A stretch of DNA of 52,667 nt from Lachnospiraceae bacterium UBA1683. GTDB lineage: Bacteria; Bacillota; Clostridia; Lachnospirales; Lachnospiraceae. A program made the position numbers and the translations under genes. Below the pieces are notes generated by a model, which saw nothing but the letters and a program-made list of their open reading frames with translations, was not told the origin of the DNA and did not search any database. The stretch lies in the NCBI GenBank assembly GCA_002320245.1, contig DCKD01000061.1, forward strand, positions 1-52,667. Reading direction: 5' to 3'. Below are positions 28,399 to 35,444 of the stretch, piece by piece. Within the stretch, counting starts at the first letter, position 1; each line of letters starts with the position of its first letter.

Positions 28399-29763
28399 AT
28401 GGACTATACGAAGAAAATCGTGCGCTATTCAAATTACTGGTACAACGATGGTCTGAGAAAAGCGCAGATTCGGGATTTGACGGGGGCAATTCTCTCACTT
28501 CGGCGAAGTTTACAATTTAATAAGGGAAATATTGCCGCCAGAAATCTGCTTGGGCTTGTGTATTACGGCAGGGGAGAGGTTGCCGAGGCGCTTGTTGAGT
28601 GGATTATCAGCAAAAATATGCGGCCGAGGGATAACATTGCAAATGAATACATCCAGCGGGTGCAGGATGCATCGAGGCAGTTGGATGTGATGAATCAGGC
28701 AATTAAGAAGTACAATCAATGTCTTGTGCTTTGCGCGCAGGGTGGAGAGGACATGGCGGTTCTGCAATTGCGGAAGGTGATTTCCGCGCATCCGTCCTTT
28801 GTGAAGGCATATCAACTGCTGGCACTGCTTTATTTGAAAAAAGAGCAGTATGCAAAGGCAAAACCACTTTTGCGTACGGCGGCAAAGCTGGACACGACCA
28901 ATGAAATGACGCTGCGTTATCAGCATGAGCTGTCACTGCATAAAGGAAGCAGACCGCGCAGAGAAGAGAAGAAAAAAGAAAAGAAAAAGAAAACAACTAT
29001 AGAGTATAAGCTAGGTAATGATACTATCATCCAGCCGGCTTACCACATGGTGAAAAGCCTGGCGGGCAAGTTCACACTGATGAATATTGTTGTGGGGGGG
29101 CTGATTGGCGCTGCCATCGTCTGGTATCTTGTTGTCCCCACGGTCAATGAAGCGAAAGCGAACAGGACGAATAAGCAGATTATTGAATACAGCGAGCAAA
29201 TTAATGCGATGGATGCCCAGATAAGTGCGATGACAAGAACATTGGATAATTATCGTGCTGCGGATGCTGATTCTGAGGCGGCAGCGCAGACGGCTGCAAG
29301 TACATCAGACAGTTACGAGAATCTGATGGCTGCATCGGAACAGTATAATTCCGGCAGCTATACATCCGATGCCATTGCGGATACATTGCTCAATATCAAC
29401 CGTGATGTCCTTGGTGCATCCGGACAGGCGGCATATGATGAACTTGCCGGAGAAGTATTTTCCGCAGCGTGCGATACAAAATATGAGGCAGGCATCGAAG
29501 CGCTGAATGTTGCAAATTATGACAGTGCCATTGACAATCTGTCTAAAGTCGTCCGCATGAAGGAGTCATATGATGACGGAGGAGCGCTCCTGAATCTGGG
29601 GTTGGCTTATCTGAGAAATGGGGATAACGGAAATGCGGCAGCCTATTTGAAAAAGGTGACCGAACAGTTCCCGGATACAGAATATGCCCAAGAGGCGGCA
29701 AACAACCTGAATACCATTTCGCAGAATGCGGATTCGGATAAATCGAAGGATTCAAAGGAATAG
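28399..29763 (+). CDS. TPR-repeat protein with a single membrane helix
   Basis: 454 aa. The N-terminal part (residues 10-190) carries tetratricopeptide-like repeats (GAILSLRRSLQFNKGNIAARNLLG, KAYQLLALLYLKKEQYAKA), then a Lys/Glu-rich linker (KEEKKKEKKKK, about 193-203), one membrane helix (about 225-245), a coiled-coil stretch (NKQIIEYSEQINAMDAQIS), and outer TPRs near the C-terminus (AIDNLSKVVRMKES, LLNLGLAYLRNGDNGNAAAYL). It thus has protein-binding repeats on both sides of the membrane. The partner is unknown. It closes the ltaS-like/folC operon and a terminator follows. Confidence 0.85.
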   Translation: MDYTKKIVRYSNYWYNDGLRKAQIRDLTGAILSLRRSLQFNKGNIAARNLLGLVYYGRGEVAEALVEWIISKNMRPRDNIANEYIQRVQDASRQLDVMNQAIKKYNQCLVLCAQGGEDMAVLQLRKVISAHPSFVKAYQLLALLYLKKEQYAKAKPLLRTAAKLDTTNEMTLRYQHELSLHKGSRPRREEKKKEKKKKTTIEYKLGNDTIIQPAYHMVKSLAGKFTLMNIVVGGLIGAAIVWYLVVPTVNEAKANRTNKQIIEYSEQINAMDAQISAMTRTLDNYRAADADSEAAAQTAASTSDSYENLMAASEQYNSGSYTSDAIADTLLNINRDVLGASGQAAYDELAGEVFSAACDTKYEAGIEALNVANYDSAIDNLSKVVRMKESYDDGGALLNLGLAYLRNGDNGNAAAYLKKVTEQFPDTEYAQEAANNLNTISQNADSDKSKDSKE

Positions 29764-29814
29764 AATAAATGTCCGTGTACCGGTACAGGGGAGATTTTGA
29801 TAAGATACGAAAGA

Positions 29815-29846
29815 AAAAGACGTGCAGAAAACTGCATGTCTTTTTT
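29815..29846 (+). terminator. Rho-independent terminator after the TPR gene
   Basis: Stem AAAAGACGTGCAG (29815-29827) with CTGCATGTCTTTT (29832-29844), loop AAAA, one G-T pair, then further T residues. The repeat at 29841 begins in its T tract. Confidence 0.85.
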
Positions 29847-29984
29847 ATGGTATAGAAAAGTTCTTCGGATTTTCTATACCATAAAAACACATTACGTGAG
29901 AGGATGCGCAGCTCGCGGAGCTGAAATTACTGTTTTGCAGTCCGCTCGCGCGCGAAGATTGCGCATAATGCGCAATCTTTTTAT
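29841..29984. repeat. Intergenic structured repeat, family 2, copy 2
   Basis: About 144 bp, roughly four-fifths identical by eye to 7898-8040. It has the leading inverted repeat (TTTTATGGTATAGAAAA ... TTTTCTATACCATAAAA), a short hairpin AGCTCGCGGAGCT, the shared TGCAGTCCGCTCGCG, and ends in a perfect hairpin AGATTGCGCA-TAA-TGCGCAATCT followed by TTTT. It separates the TPR gene from spoIIAA. Confidence 0.75.
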
Positions 29985-30020
29985 AGTATGCCTTTGGGGA
30001 TACGAAAGGGAGGATCGTAT

Positions 30021-30341
30021 ATGAAATATCAAGTTCAGGAAAATTGCCTGACGATTTTTCTGCCAAAAGAGGTAGATCATCACAATGCGGAGGAAATCCG
30101 ACGGGATGCGGATGCCGTGATTGAGAAAAATCATATAAAATATGTCATTTTTGATTTTGGAGAGACTGAATTTATGGACAGCTCCGGGATTGGGGCGATA
30201 ATGGGGAGATACCGCCTGATTCAGTTGATTAACGGCGAAGTATGGGCAGTTCATACAAATGCCCGTATCAAGAAAATATTGACCATGTCTGGAATGACAA
30301 AAATAATGCAGATTTATGAAGATGAGGAGGACAGACAATGA
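30021..30341 (+). CDS. spoIIAA: Anti-sigma F factor antagonist SpoIIAA
   Basis: 106 aa STAS-domain protein. When dephosphorylated it binds SpoIIAB and frees sigmaF in the forespore. The phosphorylation site is in FMDSSGIGAIMGRY (Ser54/Ser55). The ATG at 30021 is 7 nt after GGGAGG; the longer frame from 29988 starts in the upstream repeat and is rejected. It is the first gene of spoIIAA-spoIIAB-sigF and overlaps spoIIAB by 4 nt (ATGA). The promoter must lie in or beside the repeat at 29841-29984. Confidence 0.95.
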   Translation: MKYQVQENCLTIFLPKEVDHHNAEEIRRDADAVIEKNHIKYVIFDFGETEFMDSSGIGAIMGRYRLIQLINGEVWAVHTNARIKKILTMSGMTKIMQIYEDEEDRQ

Positions 30342-30793
30342 AAAACACAAATGAAATGGAAATCGTGTTCGATAGTTGTTCCGCAAATGAGAGATTCGCA
30401 AGGGTTGCAGTGGCGTCGTTTCTGACGCAGTTGAATCCTACGGTGGAGGAAGTTGCCGATGTAAAGACAGCCGTGTCAGAGGCAGTAACCAATTCCATCA
30501 TACATGGCTATGACAATGAAATACATAAAATATCCGTCCGCTGTCGGATTTGTGATGACAAATTTTATGTGACCGTGCGGGATGAAGGCAAAGGAATTGA
30601 GGACGTAGAGCAGGCAATGCAGCCGATGTACACAACGAAACCGGATGCAGACCGCTCCGGAATGGGATTCTCTTTTATGGAGGCTTTTATGGACCAGGTG
30701 GAGGTGGAATCTGAGCCTGGAAAGGGGACAACGGTCAGGATGGAAAAAACAATCGGAAAAGGAAGAAATCTATGGACCACACAATCGCTTTGA
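30338..30793 (+). CDS. spoIIAB: Anti-sigma F factor SpoIIAB
   Basis: 151 aa GHKL-type serine kinase that holds sigmaF inactive and phosphorylates SpoIIAA. The N-box AVSEAVTNSIIHGY, DEGKGIED and the GMGFSFMEAFMDQVEVES region are conserved. It overlaps spoIIAA by 4 nt and sigF by 22 nt, so translation of the three is coupled. Confidence 0.95.
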   Translation: MKNTNEMEIVFDSCSANERFARVAVASFLTQLNPTVEEVADVKTAVSEAVTNSIIHGYDNEIHKISVRCRICDDKFYVTVRDEGKGIEDVEQAMQPMYTTKPDADRSGMGFSFMEAFMDQVEVESEPGKGTTVRMEKTIGKGRNLWTTQSL

Positions 30794-31488
30794 TTCAGAA
30801 ATCACACCAGGGAGATAAAGCGGCGAGGGAGCAGTTGGTGGAGGAAAATGTAGGGCTTGTCTGGTGCGTAATCAAGCGCTTTTATGGGCGGGGGCTGGAC
30901 AACGAAGACTTATTTCAAATCGGAAGTATCGGTCTGATTAAGGCAATTGACAAATTTGACTTGTCTTATGACGTTAAATTCTCAACCTATGCGGTGCCGA
31001 TGATATCCGGAGAAATCAAGCGGTTTCTGCGGGATGACAGCATGATAAAAGTCAGCCGCAGTCTGAAAGATTTGTCCTGCAAAATTTTTCAGACAAGAGA
31101 AAAACTAATCGGAATCTGGGGGAGAGAGCCAACCGTGGAAGAACTCTCCGAAGAACTTCATGTAGAAAAAGAGGAAATTGTCCAGGCGATGGAGGCGGGC
31201 AGCGAGGTAGAATCCATTTATAAGCCGATTCATCAAAAAGAAGGCAGGGAAATCCGCCTGATGGACAAGCTGGAAGAAAAAGAACAGCAGGAAGAAAAAA
31301 TACTCAACCATATGCTTCTGCAGCAATTGCTGGAAACATTAAATAAAGAAGAACGACAGCTCATATATCTGCGGTATTTTCAGGATAAAACACAGTCCGA
31401 GGTCGGAAAACAGCTTGGTATCTCACAGGTGCAGGTGTCAAGGATGGAGAAACGGATTATGGAGAATCTTCGCCGTTTGGGGACGTAG
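30772..31488 (+). CDS. sigF: RNA polymerase sigma-F factor
   Basis: 238 aa sigma-70 family factor directing early forespore transcription. Region 2 (NEDLFQIGSIGLIKAIDKFD, STYAVPMISGEIKRFLRDD), region 3 and region 4 (LIYLRYFQDKTQSEVGKQLG, VSRMEKRIMENLRR) are complete. The last codons, including the TAG stop, lie in the left arm of a palindromic repeat (31471-31521), so the C-terminal residues LGT come from repeat sequence. Confidence 0.96.
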   Translation: MDHTIALIQKSHQGDKAAREQLVEENVGLVWCVIKRFYGRGLDNEDLFQIGSIGLIKAIDKFDLSYDVKFSTYAVPMISGEIKRFLRDDSMIKVSRSLKDLSCKIFQTREKLIGIWGREPTVEELSEELHVEKEEIVQAMEAGSEVESIYKPIHQKEGREIRLMDKLEEKEQQEEKILNHMLLQQLLETLNKEERQLIYLRYFQDKTQSEVGKQLGISQVQVSRMEKRIMENLRRLGT

Positions 31489-31521
31489 TAAAGTGCAACT
31501 TTACTACGTCCCCAAACGGCG
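31471..31521. repeat. Palindromic repeat, copy A
   Basis: Perfect inverted repeat of 24-bp arms (31471-31494 and 31498-31521) around GCA. The core GGGGACGTAGTAAAGT is shared with the copies at 32896, 48072 and, in part, 40129. The outer 8 bp (CGCCGTTT) belong to the sigF coding end and are mirrored on the other side. GTGTCCC/CGTCCCTTTTT satellites follow at 31527-31565; the T tract could end sigF transcription. Confidence 0.9.
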
Positions 31522-31583
31522 TTCGGTGTGTCCCTATCCGATTCGAAGGGCGTCCCTTTTTTTTATTAGGCCTGTCCCAATTT

Positions 31584-31612
31584 GAATATTTCGCCGGTTT
31601 TTCCACATACTA
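31584..31612 (+). promoter_or_regulatory. SigmaG-type forespore promoter of the spoVA operon
   Basis: GAATA (31584-31588), 17-nt spacer, CATACTA (31606-31612), an exact match to the known sigmaG pattern (GHATR, 17-18 nt, CATNNTA). It lies 36 nt before the ATG at 31648, giving a leader of roughly 30 nt. Confidence 0.8.
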
Positions 31613-31647
31613 CATTTGATTAAAAAATAGATTGGATGTGGAGAAAA

Positions 31648-31809
31648 ATGGATAAAGGAAGAAAAATTGTTCGGATTTGTCTGCTTACGATGATTGTAGC
31701 GGCTGTTTTAACAGGGATTTGTTATTATTACGGAAATAGTTCATCACAGCAGGACAATTCGGAGGGAACTTTGGTGAAGTGGGAAGAGGAGAAAAGCGAT
31801 GGCTGCTAA
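31648..31809 (+). CDS. Small single-pass membrane protein, first gene of the spoVA operon
   Basis: 53 aa ORF with a basic N-terminus (MDKGRKIVRI), one hydrophobic helix (about residues 10-28, ICLLTMIVAAVLTGICYYY) and a short polar, acidic tail. A weak GTGGAGAAA site precedes the ATG. It is directly downstream of the sigmaG promoter and overlaps the start of spoVAA by 11 nt, so the arrangement supports real expression in the forespore. I do not recognise a family. It could be a spore inner-membrane accessory to SpoVA (inference). Confidence 0.6.
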   Translation: MDKGRKIVRICLLTMIVAAVLTGICYYYGNSSSQQDNSEGTLVKWEEEKSDGC

Positions 31810-32464
31810 TCAGGAGACGTTATATATCAAAGGAGATCGGGATGTCGAGGTGACGAAGACAGACATTACTTTGGGGGATATTGTGTCAATGGAATGCAGT
31901 AACAAGGAGGTCATTCCTAAGTTAAAAGCAATGAAAATACTGAAGATACCGGATAATGGAAGACAGCGTTTTGTTATTTCGATATTGAAAATCATTGCAT
32001 GTATCCATGAAAAATATCCAAACATGGATGTTCAGAATCTTGGCGAGACGGATATTATTATTACCTATGAGAATCAGAAGACAAAGGGAATGGCATCCCA
32101 TCTGATCAAAATCGGTTTTGTCTCGGTGCTGACTTTCGTTGGGGCAGCATTTTCAATCATGGCGTTTAACAATGACGTATCTATTGTTAAATTATTTTCT
32201 AAAATATATAAGTTTATGACAGGCGCTGCTCCACAGGGGTGGTCGATTTTGGAAGTAAGTTATTCAGTAGGCATTACAATCGGAATTCTTCTGTTTTTTA
32301 ACCACTTTGGAAAGAAAAAATTTACTGTAGACCCAACACCATTGGAAGTGCAGATGCGTACCTATGAAAATGAAATTCAGACTACCCTTGTGGAAAATGC
32401 TTCGAGAAGGGGGGAAGAGCTGGATGTTGGTACGTCAAATTATATTGGCACTCATCGGTCTTAG
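31799..32464 (+). CDS. spoVAA: Stage V sporulation protein AA
   Basis: 221 aa spore membrane protein. A soluble N-terminal half (LYIKGDRDVEVTKTDITLGDIVSMECSN) is followed by two helices (about 105-130 and 150-172). Length fits SpoVAA. SpoVA proteins move calcium dipicolinate into the spore and out at germination. The ATG has GAGGAG 8 nt upstream. The end overlaps spoVAB by 41 nt. Confidence 0.88.
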   Translation: MAANQETLYIKGDRDVEVTKTDITLGDIVSMECSNKEVIPKLKAMKILKIPDNGRQRFVISILKIIACIHEKYPNMDVQNLGETDIIITYENQKTKGMASHLIKIGFVSVLTFVGAAFSIMAFNNDVSIVKLFSKIYKFMTGAAPQGWSILEVSYSVGITIGILLFFNHFGKKKFTVDPTPLEVQMRTYENEIQTTLVENASRRGEELDVGTSNYIGTHRS

Positions 32465-32840
32465 TGCCGGAGTGGCAGTCGCTGGCGGTTTGTTTGCATT
32501 TATCATCGAGTTAGGGGTGATTGCGGACTTTGCAGACAGGACGCACACAGGAGAAAAAATTCTTCTATATGAAGATTGCACCGCGTTGGGAGGAATTATC
32601 GGAAATCTTGTGTATATCTTTCATATCCGAATCCCATTTGGCAATGTATTGTTGCTGCCGTTTGGATTGCTGGTAGGAATTTTCGTCGGTTGTTGGGCAA
32701 TGGCACTGGCAGAAATACTGAATGTATTTCCGATATTCATCCGCAGGCTGAAAGTTACCCGTTACATTACGGCATTTGTGTTAAGTATGGCACTTGGGCG
32801 GGGACTCGGCGCATTACTGTTTTTCGTGAAAGGCTGGTAA
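32424..32840 (+). CDS. spoVAB: Stage V sporulation protein AB
   Basis: 138 aa, almost wholly hydrophobic with four helices (LVRQIILALIGLSAGVAVAG; LGGIIGNLVYI; NVLLLPFGLLVGIFVG; YITAFVLSMALG). The ATG at 32424 follows AAGGGGGGAAG; an in-frame ATG at 32364 lies deep inside spoVAA and is rejected. In Bacillus this gene is followed by a codirectional spoVAC, but here the next gene is inverted. Confidence 0.88.
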   Translation: MLVRQIILALIGLSAGVAVAGGLFAFIIELGVIADFADRTHTGEKILLYEDCTALGGIIGNLVYIFHIRIPFGNVLLLPFGLLVGIFVGCWAMALAEILNVFPIFIRRLKVTRYITAFVLSMALGRGLGALLFFVKGW

Positions 32841-32895
32841 AGGGACACACGTAATGTAAAAAAGGGACAGGGCATAGCTTGAATGGGGACACGGT

Positions 32896-32952
32896 AAGGC
32901 TCGAATGGGGACGTAGTAAAGTGCAACTTTACTACGTCCCCATTCGAGCCTT
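32896..32952. repeat. Palindromic repeat, copy B
   Basis: Perfect inverted repeat with 27-bp arms (32896-32922 and 32926-32952) around GCA. It shares the GGGGACGTAGTAAAGT core with copies A and D, but the outer 11 bp (AAGGCTCGAAT) are unique to this copy and exactly mirrored. Satellites GGGACACA, GGGACAGG and GGGGACACGG lie on its left (32841-32895), so the composite runs in reverse compared with copies A and D. It sits between the convergent spoVAB and spoVAC ends and may terminate both. Confidence 0.9.
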
Positions 32953-32957
32953 TTGAA

Positions 32958-33407
32958 TTAAAGTATCCAATACACCACCCCAAGCATGGCACTTGTGAGG
33001 ATGCCGTACAGGATTACCGGACCTGCGATGGTAAAGATTTTACATCCGATGCCGAATACCTGTCCTTCTTTTTTGTATTCAATTGCGGGAGCTGCTACGG
33101 AGTTAGCGAATCCGGTGATTGGAACGAGTGCTCCGGCGCCTCCCCATTTCGCAATCCGGGGGTAAATGTTGGTGCCGGTCAGTAGGACGCTGACCAGAAT
33201 AAGGAGTAGCGCAGTCCAGCCGCTGCAGTCATCCTTTGACAAGCCTTGCAGTTCGCAGTAATTGTAAATGACCTGACCGAATGTGCAGATAATCCCTCCG
33301 GTAACAAATGCCTTTGCCATATTCAGCCAAACATTGTGAACAGGAGTTTTTTCTTTGACGTAGTCCTTATATTGCTGTTCTTGCTTTATTTTTTTTATTT
33401 TGTCCAT
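32958..33407 (-). CDS. spoVAC: Stage V sporulation protein AC (inverted relative to the cluster)
   Basis: 149 aa spore membrane channel component. The N-terminal YKDYVKEKTPVHNVWLNMAKAF, GGIICTFGQ and GAGALVPITGFANSV are SpoVAC hallmarks, with about four helices. SpoVAC is the mechanosensitive-like dipicolinate channel in Bacillus. It lies on the minus strand between spoVAB and spoVAD, which are on the plus strand. The ATG at 33407 is 6 nt after GAGGTGA; an in-frame GTG at 33416 overlaps that ribosome site. A sigmaG/sigmaF-like promoter (33490-33518) is readable upstream on the minus strand. Confidence 0.93.
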   Translation of the reverse strand: MDKIKKIKQEQQYKDYVKEKTPVHNVWLNMAKAFVTGGIICTFGQVIYNYCELQGLSKDDCSGWTALLLILVSVLLTGTNIYPRIAKWGGAGALVPITGFANSVAAPAIEYKKEGQVFGIGCKIFTIAGPVILYGILTSAMLGVVYWIL

Positions 33408-33489
33408 ATTTGTCACCTCGGAGTTTTAAGATTTGTACATCGTAAGTTAACAGGCAAATGGAAATATCTTGTAGACGATGTATTGGTGT

Positions 33490-33518
33490 TAGTATTTGAA
33501 AAACATAGTTGATTATAC
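33490..33518 (-). promoter_or_regulatory. Candidate forespore promoter for spoVAC
   Basis: On the minus strand: GTATA (33518-33514), 17-nt spacer, AATACTA (33496-33490). This is one mismatch from the sigmaG -10 pattern, with the same 17-nt spacing as the promoter at 31584. It lies 83 nt from the spoVAC ATG. Confidence 0.5.
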
Positions 33519-33609
33519 ATAAAATACAGAAAGAAAAATAAGGGAAGAAAGCATTGGGAAATCTCTGTATATTCTGTTTTTACGGTTGGGAATAAACAAA
33601 ACAGAAAAT

Positions 33610-33638
33610 GCATAGTTCAGGCGATTGGAGGGATACTA
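33610..33638 (+). promoter_or_regulatory. Candidate forespore promoter for spoVAD
   Basis: GCATA (33610-33614), 17-nt spacer, GATACTA (33632-33638), matching the sigmaG/sigmaF pattern except for one -10 base. The spoVAD ATG is 30 nt downstream. Confidence 0.6.
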
Positions 33639-33667
33639 AGAAAATCAATTAGAAATGGGGAAGCAAA

Positions 33668-34705
33668 ATGGAACAGGATTATCGTGCAACGGAAAGGAGT
33701 CAGATACGGGGAGCTCAGAGTATTGCATTTCGGGTTTCACCTTATATTATAAGTGCAGGCTCGGTAGTTGGCTCGAAAGAATTGGAGGGGCCGCTTGGAA
33801 AACGGTTTGACATGGCAAATAAAGATGATTTGTTTGGCGCAAAAACATGGGAAGAAGCGGAAAGTAAGATGCAGAGAGAGGCTTGCGTGCTGGCACTCGG
33901 AAAAGCACATATGAAACCGGAGGAGGTGCGCTACCTTTACGGCGGGGATTTGCTGCGGCAGGGGATTGCGACTTCTATGGGAATTGAAGCACTGCATATT
34001 CCGATGTTTGGTTTGTACGGTGCCTGCTCGACTTCGGGAGAGGCACTTGCACTGAGTGCGATGGCGGTGGCGGCAGGGTATGGGGAACAGATGCTTGCAG
34101 TGACTTCCAGCCATTTCGGAAGTGCAGAGAAGGAGTTCCGGTTTCCGCTTGGGTATGCCAGCCAGCGTCCCCTCAGCGCGCATTGGACGGTGACCGGAAG
34201 CGGGGCATTTCTTGTGGGAACAGAGAAAAGCCATGTGAGGATAAGCGGTGTGACAGTTGGAAAAATTGTGGATTATGGGCTAAAGGACTCCCAGAATATG
34301 GGGGCATGTATGGCTCCGGCGGCGATGGATACGATTTTGAGGAATCTACAGGATTTTGAGCGGAGTGTAGAGGACTACGACCGGATTATCACAGGAGATT
34401 TAGGGTATGTGGGACAGGAAATCCTGCTTGATTTATTATATAAAAAGGGATATGATATCCAGAGTCGACATCAGGATTGCGGGATACTCATTTTTGATCA
34501 GGAGAAACAGGATACCCATGCCGGAGGCAGTGGATGCGGGTGCGCAGCAGTGACACTGGCTGCGTATATTTTGCCGAAGATTATAAAAGGAGAGTGGAAA
34601 AGAGTACTGTTTGTACCCACCGGAGCACTGATGTCCACTGTCAGTTTTAATGAGGGGGAAAGTGTGCCCGGAATCGCACATGGCATTGTGTTGGAACACT
34701 GCTAA
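33668..34705 (+). CDS. spoVAD: Stage V sporulation protein AD
   Basis: 345 aa thiolase-fold protein without the catalytic function of true thiolases; in spores SpoVAD binds dipicolinic acid. Typical segments are FRVSPYIISAGSVVGSKELEGPLG, YLYGGDLLRQGIATSMG, GLYGACSTSGEALALSAM and the C-terminal GALMSTVSFNEGESVPGIAHG. Length is normal. It is read from its own promoter, as the gene before it faces the other way. Confidence 0.95.
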   Translation: MEQDYRATERSQIRGAQSIAFRVSPYIISAGSVVGSKELEGPLGKRFDMANKDDLFGAKTWEEAESKMQREACVLALGKAHMKPEEVRYLYGGDLLRQGIATSMGIEALHIPMFGLYGACSTSGEALALSAMAVAAGYGEQMLAVTSSHFGSAEKEFRFPLGYASQRPLSAHWTVTGSGAFLVGTEKSHVRISGVTVGKIVDYGLKDSQNMGACMAPAAMDTILRNLQDFERSVEDYDRIITGDLGYVGQEILLDLLYKKGYDIQSRHQDCGILIFDQEKQDTHAGGSGCGCAAVTLAAYILPKIIKGEWKRVLFVPTGALMSTVSFNEGESVPGIAHGIVLEHC

Positions 34706-34725
34706 AATTATGTCTTAGTATTTCC

Positions 34726-34866
34726 GATGCATCAGTGAGAGAAACGGTGTATCTGTAGGGGGATATGATGTATCAGTGCATGACACGATGCATCAGTAAG
34801 TAATATGATTCATTAGCAGGCGATATGGTGTATCAGTGAGAGAAATGGTGTATCAGTGAGTGGAAA
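34726..34866 (+). repeat. Seven-unit tandem 20-bp repeat upstream of spoVAE
   Basis: Seven degenerate copies of a unit close to GRTGTATCAGTGAG plus six variable bases begin at 34726, 34746, 34767, 34787, 34807, 34827 and 34847, so the period is 20 bp (once 21). The copies at 34726, 34827 and 34847 are closest to consensus; the one at 34807 is the most worn. It fills the gap between spoVAD and spoVAE and ends about 28 nt before the spoVAE start. Confidence 0.85.
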
Positions 34867-34894
34867 GCAGAGATATGAAAAAGGAGGAAATCAG

Positions 34895-35251
34895 ATGGAT
34901 TATTTTCATGCATTCTGGGTAGGGGGGCTTATTTGTGCTGTGGTACAGGTATTAATGGACCGTACAAAACTGATGCCGGGGCGCATCATGGTGCTGCTTG
35001 TATGTATCGGGGCAGTTCTTGGATTCTGCAACTTGTACGAGCCGTTTCAGAAATTTGCGGGGGCAGGGGCGAGCGTCCCGCTGCTCGGGTTTGGAAATAC
35101 ATTGTGGCAGGGAGTCAAAGAGGCAGTAGATAAAAGCGGCTTTCTGGGAATCTTTCAGGGTGGATTCAAGGCGGCGGCAGTGGGAACATCAGCGGCACTG
35201 ATATTCGGCTATCTGGCTTCATGGATTTTTGAGCCGAGAATGAAAAAATAA
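34895..35251 (+). CDS. spoVAE: Stage V sporulation protein AE
   Basis: 118 aa membrane protein with four helices, matching the SpoVAEB-type protein (MDYFHAFWVGGLICAVVQVLMDRTKL, GAGASVPLLGFGNTL, GGFKAAAVGTSAALIFGYLAS). It is part of the dipicolinate channel. The ATG at 34895 follows AAGGAGG; the frame opening at 34856 begins within the repeat array. It is the last spoVA gene here; no spoVAF or germination receptor follows. Confidence 0.92.
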   Translation: MDYFHAFWVGGLICAVVQVLMDRTKLMPGRIMVLLVCIGAVLGFCNLYEPFQKFAGAGASVPLLGFGNTLWQGVKEAVDKSGFLGIFQGGFKAAAVGTSAALIFGYLASWIFEPRMKK

Positions 35252-35444
35252 ATTTAAAATAATGATATGAGGTCGGAGCCTATATGTTAAGGTTAACAAA
35301 GTAAAGTCTGTAGAGTAAAGTTTATGTAAAAAATATGTTGTTTTTTGTAAAGTATAATGTTATCGTAATAAAGTACAGAGATTTTTCGTGCGGGTTTGTA
35401 TGTGCAGAAGGCACAGAAAAGAGGAATGTCACAGGAGGAAAAGT

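Noticed and set aside
29899..29937. SigmaH-like promoter for spoIIAA inside the repeat (AGGATGC ... GAAATT)
   Set aside because: Spacing is too long and the -10 does not match; the other repeat copy lacks the -35 part, so I could not support it.
34706..34894. CRISPR array at the spoVAD-spoVAE gap
   Set aside because: The units are contiguous 20-bp degenerate tandem repeats without unique spacers, and no cas genes are nearby.
35300..35350. Pho-box repeats before the Na/Pi cotransporter gene
   Set aside because: TTTACT/GTAAAGT-like repeats are present but their spacing (11 then 14) is irregular; kept only as a remark in the gene entry.
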